Source of the DNA: Methylococcaceae bacterium UBA7658 | GTDB lineage: Bacteria; Pseudomonadota; Gammaproteobacteria; Methylococcales; Methylomonadaceae | Reading direction: 5' to 3' | NCBI GenBank assembly: GCA_002483425.1 | Contig: DLHW01000020.1 | Span: forward strand, 23,030-77,243 | Length of the DNA: 54,214 nucleotides | Program-made: the position numbers and the translations under genes | Notes under the pieces: generated by a model | Told to the model about the DNA's origin: nothing | Databases searched by the model: none | Seen by the model: only the letters and a program-made list of their open reading frames with translations | Shown here: piece by piece, positions 18,340-25,575 of the stretch | How positions within the stretch are numbered: position 1 is the first letter of the stretch | How the letters are laid out: each line of letters begins with the position of its first letter

Positions 18340-18813
18340 TTATTGTTGGCTCTTAATTATTTTAGGCTCCTCCACTCTCGCTTTTTCTTGCAAACACTCG
18401 TAAGCGCCCGCTTCGTATTTAATCCGTAACGATTGCGGTTGTTCGCGTTCGTCGATAAATTTTTCCGCTTCCTCATCCGTTAAATCTTTTGCCACATAAG
18501 CGGCGATACACTCGCAAGCTTTGTTAATCCGGTCGGCTTCTTCGATTTTACTAGCCGGATTATTCAATTCTCTATCGGCGCATTGAGAAGCAAATGCTTT
18601 TTCGAATTTTTGTTTTTGCGTTAATTCCGCTTCCGGCGTCGGATCGTGCGGCGAATCCTTGCTGGTTATTTTTTCGCTCGAGTCCGTAACTGGCGATTGT
18701 GCAATTGCTGCCGCTGATTTGGGCGTTTCATCATCGGAACAACCGGATAAAGATAGGCCGATGACGGTAACCGAAAGAGTTAAAAGTAGTTTGGGAAAGA
18801 TCGATCTATTCAT
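18340..18813 (-). CDS. Small lipoprotein of unknown function
   Basis: The 157-residue product has a lipobox LSGC near residue 25 after a hydrophobic signal, so it is probably a lipid-anchored envelope protein. After an acidic, low-complexity linker rich in Ser, Pro and Glu comes a C-terminal helical domain with three cysteines (SQCADRE, ACECIAAYVAK, AYECLQEK), which could form disulfides in the periplasm. I do not recognise the family. It lies downstream of, and on the same strand as, the DUF937-OmpA gene with a 140-nt gap that contains a strong hairpin, so independent transcription is likely. Confidence 0.7.
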   Translation of the reverse strand: MNRSIFPKLLLTLSVTVIGLSLSGCSDDETPKSAAAIAQSPVTDSSEKITSKDSPHDPTPEAELTQKQKFEKAFASQCADRELNNPASKIEEADRINKACECIAAYVAKDLTDEEAEKFIDEREQPQSLRIKYEAGAYECLQEKARVEEPKIIKSQQ

Positions 18814-18907
18814 AAATTAGTGTTATTTCATGGCTAACGTAAAACCCATCATTATTATAGGGACTACGGCCGGTTAAGGTTAATTTAATCCGCTTCGATT
18901 GTATTAA

Positions 18908-18942
18908 TACCCGGTGTAAAAGGTAACCCTTGACACCGGGTA
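18908..18942 (-). terminator. Strong hairpin after the DUF937-OmpA gene
   Basis: TACCCGGTGT (18908-18917) and ACACCGGGTA (18933-18942) form a perfect 10-bp stem starting 11 nt after the stop codon of the leftward DUF937-OmpA gene. On the minus strand it is followed by an A/T-rich stretch but not by a clear U run, so it may be a terminator, a processing site or an mRNA-stabilising structure. Confidence 0.45.
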
Positions 18943-18953
18943 ACTGGATAACT

Positions 18954-20504
18954 TTATTTCTCGGTCACCCTAACATCGATACGCCGGTTCTTTTGACGTC
19001 CTTCTTCGGTGTCGTTAGTGGCAACCGGATGATCGCTACCGTAACCTTCGGCGTCCATCCTGCCGGCTTTGACACCTTTAACCGCCAACGCTTTTTTTAC
19101 GGCCGCCGCACGGTTTTTCGATAGCTTCAGATTGGCTTTCGCTTTTCCCGTATTATCGGTATAACCGCCGATTTTGATTTTCACTTGCGGATACGCTTTT
19201 AGAATCTCCGCTATATCGTTAATTTGAGGATCGGATTCTTTTTTGATAGTGGCCTTATTGGTATCGAACGTAATACCATCCATACTAAACCATAAATCCT
19301 TGCTGATCGGATCGCTGCTTTCGATAAAGCCGACCAATTGACTAATAAAGCCGTCTTTAACCGCTTTTATGGCGTAACCGCCGGGTAAGGTTTTCTCAAA
19401 GAAAGCGCTGACTTGTTCGGCCACTTTCTCTACCGGCGCTGGTGCGGGCGGTTGCACGGGCGGCGCAGTCACAGCGGGCTGCACCGGGGGTTGAGCAACT
19501 TGCGCTTTCGGTGCCGGCGCGGTTTTCTCAGGCACGGTCTCCGTCGATTCGCCGCAACTCTTCAATAACCCCCAAATCAACAAAGCACCGGCCGCCAACA
19601 AAATCCACGGCAGAAATTTCATACCTTCTCCGGCCCCTTCTTCAAAGGCGTTGGCGGCGCTTTGGGCGAAATCCTTACCTTCCGCTAATACCTGCGAACC
19701 CATTTGGCTGGCCGACTCGCCAATATCGCCGGCAACCGTTTTAACTTTCGCTAACGATTCTTCTGCGGCGTCTTCGATTTTATCTTCAAGCCGGTCGAAT
19801 GTATCGGCAATCGAACTGGCCGCTTTACCCGCCGCATCGGTAATTTTACCGGTATCGAATAACTCGGTAGCCTTATCGAAACTCTCCATGACATTGCCGG
19901 CTGCTTCCGATACGGTAGTTTTAATAGCATCGCTATCGAATTTATCCAGCGCCGAGCCAAGCGGCATTGCGCCCAATACGCTGCCGAATCCTGCCGGTAA
20001 CAGGTTGCTTAAAAAACCACTTTGTCCGTTTAATAAACCGGCTAAACCGGCTGCATTCTGAATATTTTCAATTTTGAGATGCCTGCCCAAGAAGCCTAAA
20101 ACAACGGGAATAATAAAGCCAAGCAATGACGACGCCGACGCGCTGCTAATCCCGCTTTCTTTCGAAACCAAATTAGTCAATCCCTCGACTTTGCTGCCAA
20201 AAAGACTTGCCAGCAAACCCTTTCCGTTGCTAATCAATTTGTTAGTTTCTTCCCCGCCGCGCGACAACGCGCCGAGATTGCTCAGAACTCCGCCGCCATG
20301 ATCGCTGCTCGTTAACACGTTAAAAAGTTGACCGATACTCTGACTGTCGCCGCTTTTATCGATCAACCCCGCCAATAGCGAAGGTAATGCGGTTTTAATT
20401 GCGGATTCGGTATTTTTTGGCGATTCGCCGATCAAACCGGCAATATTCGAGACTACATCACCCGATAGGTGTGTTTTTAATAATTCTAATAAATTGTTAG
20501 ACAT
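18954..20504 (-). CDS. DUF937 / transmembrane / OmpA-domain fusion protein
   Basis: ATG 20504 is preferred over one ten codons upstream because GGAG precedes it by 8 nt and because DUF937 proteins start with MSNNLLELL-like sequence. The 516-residue protein has a DUF937 N-terminal half (about 1-190), a helical amphipathic stretch (about 195-290), one membrane helix (297-315), a Pro/Ala/Val linker (325-360) and a C-terminal OmpA-like peptidoglycan-binding domain (405-513; GGYTDNTG with Asp450 and LSKNRAAAV with Arg465). It has no N-terminal signal peptide. The inferred topology has DUF937 in the cytoplasm and the OmpA domain in the periplasm, tethering the inner membrane to peptidoglycan. The function of DUF937 is not established. 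Confidence 0.82.
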   Translation of the reverse strand: MSNNLLELLKTHLSGDVVSNIAGLIGESPKNTESAIKTALPSLLAGLIDKSGDSQSIGQLFNVLTSSDHGGGVLSNLGALSRGGEETNKLISNGKGLLASLFGSKVEGLTNLVSKESGISSASASSLLGFIIPVVLGFLGRHLKIENIQNAAGLAGLLNGQSGFLSNLLPAGFGSVLGAMPLGSALDKFDSDAIKTTVSEAAGNVMESFDKATELFDTGKITDAAGKAASSIADTFDRLEDKIEDAAEESLAKVKTVAGDIGESASQMGSQVLAEGKDFAQSAANAFEEGAGEGMKFLPWILLAAGALLIWGLLKSCGESTETVPEKTAPAPKAQVAQPPVQPAVTAPPVQPPAPAPVEKVAEQVSAFFEKTLPGGYAIKAVKDGFISQLVGFIESSDPISKDLWFSMDGITFDTNKATIKKESDPQINDIAEILKAYPQVKIKIGGYTDNTGKAKANLKLSKNRAAAVKKALAVKGVKAGRMDAEGYGSDHPVATNDTEEGRQKNRRIDVRVTEK

Positions 20505-20687
20505 ATCCGTTCTCCTCAAAGTGTGGGTTGACACAGCTTGCTACAATTGGTGTCCGCGTCAATTTACCAGTAAATGGCTGTTTTGTTAATGAAAATTTAT
20601 CATTGCCTCAATACCCGCTCGCATTCGAAGCTGCGCATAAGTCTTAAAGAGGCCAACAACTCCGGTTGCAGATCAAAATTGAACTAA

Positions 20688-21071
20688 TTATCGAGTAAAT
20701 AGATTTTCCGGCTTCAATGTGAAAAAAAACTCGGGCGCCGGGATACAGCTAGGCACGTGTTTTTCCGCCCACGCCGCAAGCGTTTGCAAGACCGGCAGTA
20801 AATCGGCGCCTTTGACCGTCAACAAATATTCGCAGCGCAACGGTTTCGTCTGATAGGGTTTTTTAACGATAATTCCAGTCTCTTCCAACCGCTTTAAACG
20901 GCTTGCCAGAATATTAGTCGGAATTTTTTCCGGCGACGATTGAAAGTCCACATATCTTTTTTTATTCAAACAAATGTCTCGAATTACTAAAAGACTCCAT
21001 TTATCCCCAATCAAATCTAATGCGCAGGATAAGGGACAATCGGAACGATTGTTTGGGTCATTGGCAGTCAT
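20688..21071 (-). CDS. HxlR-family transcriptional regulator
   Basis: The 127-residue protein (ATG 21071; a TTG two codons upstream is less likely) is a MarR-like winged helix of the HxlR type. It shows the hallmark CPLSCALDLIGDKWSLLVIRDI near the N-terminus, with the conserved redox-capable cysteines at the front, followed by the recognition helix region (IPTNILASRLKRLEETGIIV) and wing (TVKGADLLPVLQTLAAWA). HxlR proteins sense electrophiles or oxidants and repress adjacent detoxification genes. It is divergent from the glutathione S-transferase gene, and two matching palindromes lie between them, so it probably controls that gene and itself. Confidence 0.92.
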   Translation of the reverse strand: MTANDPNNRSDCPLSCALDLIGDKWSLLVIRDICLNKKRYVDFQSSPEKIPTNILASRLKRLEETGIIVKKPYQTKPLRCEYLLTVKGADLLPVLQTLAAWAEKHVPSCIPAPEFFFTLKPENLFTR

Positions 21072-21181
21072 GGTCAATCCATAATATTCAAATTCGGTTA
21101 GCGATAACTCGTCTATTTTATCTTCAAAGCGCCTAACAGCGTTCTATGCTAGATGCCGGAAGTAACGATATTAATTCATTA

Positions 21182-21231
21182 CTTGCAAAACGCAAGCTTT
21201 GATATAAAATTATAGACTTGCAAAAAACAAG
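21182..21231. promoter_or_regulatory. Two direct copies of a palindromic operator, hxlR-gst intergenic region
   Basis: CTTGCAAAACGCAAG (21182-21196) and CTTGCAAAAAACAAG (21217-21231) are 15-nt palindromes with the shared form CTTG-N7-CAAG, spaced 35 nt apart. The second ends 28 nt before the gst start codon, and TATAAAAT lies between the two. Repeated palindromes in a divergent regulator/target gap are typical HxlR operators; that this HxlR protein binds them is an inference. Confidence 0.65.
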
Positions 21232-21259
21232 TTATTTGACTACTGCTCAGGAGGCTACC

Positions 21260-21886
21260 ATGAAACTTTATCACTTCCCTATGTCGCCCAACTCAAGGCG
21301 TGTTGTTGCGGTGCTCCATCACTTACAGCTTGAATGCGAACTGGAAACAGTCGATTTAAGCAAAGGCGCACAACTGCAACCCGAGTTCTTGCAATTGAAC
21401 CCCAATCATATGATACCGGCCTTGGTTGATGGCGATTTTGTGTTATGGGAGTCCAACGCCATCATGCAATATCTTTGCACCAAAGTCGCACACACCGAAC
21501 TTTGGCCGGCCGATAGCCGTGTCAGAGCCGACATCAGCCGCTGGCAATTTTGGCAAACCGCGCATTTCGGCAGCGCTTGTTCGGTTTTAATTTTTGAAAA
21601 AGTTATCAAAAAATTTTTCATGTCGGCTGAAGCCGATTTACAAGAAGTCGCCAAAGGCGAAGAACGTTTTCACCGGTTCGCGCAAGTGCTCGAACAGCAT
21701 TTAAAGGGACGCAATTGGTTAGTAGGCGAACACGCCACGTTAGCCGATTTCTCGGCCGGTTCGTTTCTCGATTTGGCGAAACTTGCCGAGTATCCTCTCG
21801 CGCCTTACAGCGAAATCCCTCGCTGGTATAACAACTTAGAGCAACTTCCAGCCTGGCTCTCATCCGCGCCTTCAGCATTCCAGTAA
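21260..21886 (+). CDS. Glutathione S-transferase family protein
   Basis: ATG 21260 has an excellent CAGGAGG 7 nt upstream and gives a 208-residue protein beginning MKLYHFPMSPNSRRVV, the thioredoxin-fold first strand and helix of GSTs with Ser at the usual activation position. NPNHMIPALVDGDFVLWESNAIMQYL contains the cis-proline and the ESxAI glutathione-binding motif. The C-terminal helical domain ends with EHATLADFSAGSFL (the conserved helix-capping Asp). It conjugates glutathione to electrophiles or acts as a reductase; the exact substrate is unknown. It is transcribed divergently from the HxlR regulator, fitting an inducible detoxification role, and is followed by a terminator-like structure. 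Confidence 0.92.
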   Translation: MKLYHFPMSPNSRRVVAVLHHLQLECELETVDLSKGAQLQPEFLQLNPNHMIPALVDGDFVLWESNAIMQYLCTKVAHTELWPADSRVRADISRWQFWQTAHFGSACSVLIFEKVIKKFFMSAEADLQEVAKGEERFHRFAQVLEQHLKGRNWLVGEHATLADFSAGSFLDLAKLAEYPLAPYSEIPRWYNNLEQLPAWLSSAPSAFQ

Positions 21887-22232
21887 ATTTAAGGCAGATT
21901 ACTGCAACTTGAAATCGCTGCTTTAAAAGCAGGCATAAGCTTGACGGTAACGGCCGGAATCGGCTTTTGCCTGTTTTTTTAAGGTTGAACATTCGAATGC
22001 TTATTCCGGCTCGACTTTTAAGGACACTCTGGCTAAGTCCTTCGCCTCGTGTTAGCCTAAACAATTTAGGAACAACTTCCCTCTCCGGTAACTTCGCAGT
22101 CTCATTGAACACCGTCGCGCATAACTAGCGGCCGCCAGGGTAACTAGAAACTGTGCCGCTGTGAACAAACTTTGAGATAATGTTCTTAATGGACAATTAG
22201 AACAACAACTCTGCCTATTCAACCGGAACCTC
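21887..22232 (+). other. Intergenic region with a terminator-like structure before zwf
   Basis: The first part holds a probable terminator for gst: CAGGCA (21930-21935) can pair with TGCCTG (21968-21973), enclosing an inner GCCG-GAAT-CGGC hairpin (21953-21964), and is followed by seven T residues (21974-21980). The remaining 250 nt show no convincing gene; long frames on the minus strand here overlap gst and have arginine-rich non-protein-like composition. TTGAGATAATG at about 22170-22180 contains a possible -10 for zwf, but I cannot place a -35. Confidence 0.45.
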
Positions 22233-23702
22233 ATGAAGGATAAAAAAACTTACAAACCTTGCGACTTGATCATTTACGGGGCGTTGGGCGACTTGTCCAG
22301 GCGCAAACTGCTGATTTCTTTGTACCGGCTCGAATACGCTCAGTTAATCGAACCCGAGACCCGCATCATCGGTATCGACCGTCACGACGGCGGCAAAGAC
22401 GATTTTGTTGAAATCGCACTCAAAAGTTTAAAGGAATTCTCTAACGAAGGGATCGCAGACGAGGTATGGACCCGCTTTTCCGGCCGGCTGGCTTATGTCA
22501 AGCTCGACTTGACGCAACTGGATGACTATAAAATCCTAAACTCCATTACCGATTCAAAAAACCGTGTGCTGGTTAATTATTTTGCCGTTGCGCCGTTCTT
22601 GTTTAAAAACCTCTGTCAAGGCCTCGCCAAATCCGGCGTGTTAACCCAAGAATCGCGGATGGTGATGGAAAAACCGATCGGCCACGATTTGAAATCGTCC
22701 AAGGAAATCAATGACGAAGTCGCCAAAGTATTCGGCGAGGACCAAGTCTTCCGGATCGATCACTATCTAGGCAAAGAAACTGTTTTGAATTTATTGGCGC
22801 TGCGTTTCGCCAATTCGATCTTTACGACCAACTGGAACCACAATACTATCGACCACATACAGATAACGGTTGCGGAAGAAGTCGGCATCGAGGGCCGCTG
22901 GGAGTATTTCGATAAAACCGGGCAATTGCGCGATATGCTGCAAAATCACTTGCTGCAAATCCTGACGTTTATCGCGATGGAGCCGCCTGCGGACCTCGAA
23001 GCGCACAGTATCCGCAACGAGAAAATCAAGGTTTTAAAAGCGTTGCGGCCGATTACCCGGAATAATGTCGATGAAAAAACCGTGCGCGGGCAATACAGTA
23101 GCGGCTACGTTAAAGGCGTGGCTGTCCCCGGCTATCTCGAAGAAGAAGGCGCCAATACGCTGAGCACAACGGAAACTTTCGTTGCCATCCGGGTCGATAT
23201 CGACAACTGGCGCTGGGCAGGCGTACCGTTTTATCTGCGCACAGGCAAGCGTCTGATGGGGAAACGCACGGAGATTGAAGTGTATTTCAAACAACTGCCG
23301 CACAACATCTTTAAAGACAGTTTTAGGGATTTGCCGCCGAATAAATTGATTATCCACCTGCAACCGAACGAGGGCGTGGAAATCGAAATGCTGAACAAGA
23401 TTCCCGGCATCGACGAGCACATCAAACTGCAAAAAACCCGGCTGGACTTAAGCTTTTCCGACGCTTTCAAAAAGAACCGCATCTTCGGCGGCTACGAAAA
23501 ACTGGTGCTGGAAGCCATGCGCGGCAATCCGACCTTGTTCTTAAGCCGTGAAGAAATCGAACAAGCCTGGACCTGGGTGGATTCAATCCAGGATGCCTGG
23601 CGGCATTATAACGAATCACCTAAATCCTACCCTGCGGGTACGTGGGGACCGATTGCTTCGGTGGCTTTGCTGGCGAGGGATGGCAGGGCTTGGGAGGAGT
23701 AA
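22233..23702 (+). CDS. zwf: Glucose-6-phosphate 1-dehydrogenase
   Basis: The 489-residue enzyme oxidises glucose 6-phosphate to 6-phosphogluconolactone with NAD(P)+. The N-terminal Rossmann motif is IYGALGDLSRRKL (14-26), the conserved EKPIGHDL follows, and the substrate/catalytic motif RIDHYLGKE carries the active-site histidine. Family length is about 490 residues, so it is complete. It begins the local Entner-Doudoroff set with edd (25576) and eda (27570), but the genes are separated by an inserted toxin-antitoxin/nuclease segment. No 6-phosphogluconolactonase gene is visible between them. Confidence 0.97.
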   Translation: MKDKKTYKPCDLIIYGALGDLSRRKLLISLYRLEYAQLIEPETRIIGIDRHDGGKDDFVEIALKSLKEFSNEGIADEVWTRFSGRLAYVKLDLTQLDDYKILNSITDSKNRVLVNYFAVAPFLFKNLCQGLAKSGVLTQESRMVMEKPIGHDLKSSKEINDEVAKVFGEDQVFRIDHYLGKETVLNLLALRFANSIFTTNWNHNTIDHIQITVAEEVGIEGRWEYFDKTGQLRDMLQNHLLQILTFIAMEPPADLEAHSIRNEKIKVLKALRPITRNNVDEKTVRGQYSSGYVKGVAVPGYLEEEGANTLSTTETFVAIRVDIDNWRWAGVPFYLRTGKRLMGKRTEIEVYFKQLPHNIFKDSFRDLPPNKLIIHLQPNEGVEIEMLNKIPGIDEHIKLQKTRLDLSFSDAFKKNRIFGGYEKLVLEAMRGNPTLFLSREEIEQAWTWVDSIQDAWRHYNESPKSYPAGTWGPIASVALLARDGRAWEE

Positions 23703-23755
23703 GGCTGTAAGCAAGCAAAGCGAAATAGGGCATTTTTTCGACTCGAGAGGTTACG

Positions 23756-23965
23756 ATGAATATCGCAGAACATAAATTGAATCTAATCCGCCAGATTGAC
23801 CAACTCCCGGAAGAATCTTTGCTGGAATTAGAAGAAATCATAACGAAATTACGCACTCACAAAAAAACAATTTCGAAACGGCAGTTTGGCTGCATGAAAG
23901 GTCTCGTCGTCTCGATGGCGGATGATTTTGATGCGCCGTTGGCTGATTTCAACGAGTTTATGTAA
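23756..23965 (+). CDS. DUF2281-type antitoxin
   Basis: The 69-residue protein has an N-terminal helical segment (LNLIRQIDQLPEESLLELEEII) and the C-terminal tail GCMKGLVVSMADDFDAPLADF, which matches the DUF2281/VapB-like antitoxins whose tail plugs the PIN toxin active site. Its stop codon overlaps the toxin start in TAATG, so the two are translationally coupled. GAGAGG lies about 6 nt before the start. The pair sits between zwf and edd. Confidence 0.85.
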   Translation: MNIAEHKLNLIRQIDQLPEESLLELEEIITKLRTHKKTISKRQFGCMKGLVVSMADDFDAPLADFNEFM

Positions 23966-24348
23966 TGGCATATTTATTGGACACCCATGCCTTGATATGG
24001 TTTTTAGAAGGCGATGAGCGTCTTTCTTCAAAAGCAAAAGAAATTATCATCGATGATAACGCCGACATTTATTTAAGCATCGCGAGCCTATGGGAGATGG
24101 CGATCAAAATTAGCCTTGGCAAATTACAACTATCGCAATCGCTCGACCAAGTAATTGCAACAGTTGAACAACAAAGTATTACGCTTTTACCGATAAAAAC
24201 TTCACATGTGCTGACGCTATTAAATTTGCCATTTGAGCACCGAGACCCATTTGACCGGTTGCTTATAAGCCAATCATTAGTTGAAAGCTACAAGCTTATC
24301 AGTAATGAAGCTATCTTTTTACAATATGGTGTGGACAGGGTTTGGTGA
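23965..24348 (+). CDS. PIN-domain toxin, VapC-like
   Basis: The 127-residue protein is a complete PIN domain: YLLDTHALIWFLEGD at the N-terminus (Asp6), IASLWEMAIKISLGKL in the middle with the second acidic residue, and HRDPFDRLLISQSL with the third acidic pair. Such toxins are Mg2+-dependent endoribonucleases that cleave tRNA or rRNA when freed from antitoxin. The start overlaps the antitoxin stop by one base. This subtype (PIN plus DUF2281) is a type II toxin-antitoxin module that commonly moves between genomes. Confidence 0.9.
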   Translation: MAYLLDTHALIWFLEGDERLSSKAKEIIIDDNADIYLSIASLWEMAIKISLGKLQLSQSLDQVIATVEQQSITLLPIKTSHVLTLLNLPFEHRDPFDRLLISQSLVESYKLISNEAIFLQYGVDRVW

Positions 24349-24397
24349 CAGGATTATAGGGTTGTGAAAAGCTACTCCAACGTGACTGTAAATTACC

Positions 24398-24465
24398 TAG
24401 GATATACTGAAGGAAGGGAAGCACATCGTTCGCGACTAATGCATCTCGTTCCTAGGGACATCCTG
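24398..24465. repeat. Degenerate palindromic repeat, family A copy 1
   Basis: The stretch runs from TAGGAT to ATCCTG with imperfectly complementary ends and a core CACATCGTTCGCG. The same layout and nearly the same core, CGCATCGTTCGCG, occur at 52852-52932. It lies in the short gap between the PIN toxin gene and the nuclease-like gene. This looks like a decayed member of an interspersed REP/MITE-type family. Confidence 0.5.
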
Positions 24466-24503
24466 CATTTAAGGCATCATACTAATTTGAGATAATTTCG
24501 AAA

Positions 24504-25454
24504 ATGCCAAGAGAAAATGGGAAAAAACTTGAAGAGCTTGTTGCTGAGATTGAGAAAATTATCGCAAAAGCGGGTAAAGCCGTAGAAGTTAATAAACGGT
24601 TTCATGACGATCAAGGTGTTCAAGTAGTTGAATTTGACATATTCATCACTTTTTCATCAAAGCTAGGCGATCATAGGTGGCTAATTGAATGCCGTGATCG
24701 TCCTTCTCAAGGTGCTGCCCCTGCAAGCTGGATAGAGCAACTCATTGGTCGAAAGTTTTTGTACGAGTTTGACCGTGTAATTGCTGTCTCAACATTAGAC
24801 TTTTCTCCCGGAGCAAAGCTAGGTGCAGAGAAGGGAAACATCGAATTAAGAACAGTCAAACAAGCAGAAACCCCAGAAAACTGGCTCTGTAATACCGTAA
24901 CTTTTCTAAACAGAACAGGTACTTTTAAAAATTGTAAAGTAAACTTGCTAGATGGCGGATTAGATCAGAGTTATGTCAAAAATATCATAGAAAATATGCC
25001 TTCTAATCCCGACGATATAATCATATCTTTTGAAAAAATAGATACTCGTCTATTTCCAAGAGAGTTATTTCAAAACCTTTGCTTCGATGATAAAAATGCA
25101 ATTTATAAAGATTTAGCTCCTGGAGCAACTAAATCGATTTATATCATCTGTCCTACTGATCAAGAAAAAAATGGATTGATGTATATGGAGTTTGGTGAGT
25201 TTAAAGTTCCACTAGAAAACATAGAGTTTTCTGGCGAGGTAAGAATTGAAATGAGTACAGCTCCCTTTGACAAGATAGAGATTTATAGGCGCAGCAAAGA
25301 GACAGGATTTATTGGTCAGCGAATAACTTGTTTATTTGAAGCTGATCGAGAAAAAATGGAGTTTCAATTCTATGATGTTCAAGTTGATGAGAGGCGTCAA
25401 ATTGCAGTAAAAGCAACACGAGAAAATCTCTCAGTGCCGTTAATACCGTTTTAA
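24504..25454 (+). CDS. PD-(D/E)XK nuclease-like (restriction endonuclease-type) protein
   Basis: The 316-residue protein has an N-terminal nuclease-like fold: a helix (KKLEELVAEIEKIIAKAG), then EFDIFITF with Asp45, then WLIECRDRP with Glu62 and Arg64 (an E-x-R variant of E-x-K), then a helix GRKFLYEFDRVIAVS. This order matches Mrr/NERD-like PD-(D/E)XK enzymes that cut DNA or RNA. The C-terminal 170 residues are beta-rich and unrecognised. The gene is visibly more A+T-rich than zwf and edd and lies beside a toxin-antitoxin pair and a repeat, suggesting acquisition. No methyltransferase or other defence partner is adjacent, so a restriction role is unproven; a catalytically impaired sensor is also possible. 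Confidence 0.65.
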   Translation: MPRENGKKLEELVAEIEKIIAKAGKAVEVNKRFHDDQGVQVVEFDIFITFSSKLGDHRWLIECRDRPSQGAAPASWIEQLIGRKFLYEFDRVIAVSTLDFSPGAKLGAEKGNIELRTVKQAETPENWLCNTVTFLNRTGTFKNCKVNLLDGGLDQSYVKNIIENMPSNPDDIIISFEKIDTRLFPRELFQNLCFDDKNAIYKDLAPGATKSIYIICPTDQEKNGLMYMEFGEFKVPLENIEFSGEVRIEMSTAPFDKIEIYRRSKETGFIGQRITCLFEADREKMEFQFYDVQVDERRQIAVKATRENLSVPLIPF

Positions 25455-25575
25455 ATGCCATTAAGCAAGCGAAAAATTAGTGTCAAACGGTTTACCGGAT
25501 TTTAAGACGGTATCTACGAAACTTACCCAAATACGAAACATTAATATCGATTAACAAAATCAGAGAAAGAAAGCC

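Noticed and set aside
21618..22112. Open frame of 164 residues on the minus strand
   Set aside because: It overlaps gst on the opposite strand, has low-complexity arginine-rich sequence with no motif, and looks like a shadow frame.
24504..25454. Calling the nuclease-like gene a restriction-modification system
   Set aside because: No methyltransferase or specificity gene is nearby and the catalytic motif is a variant.
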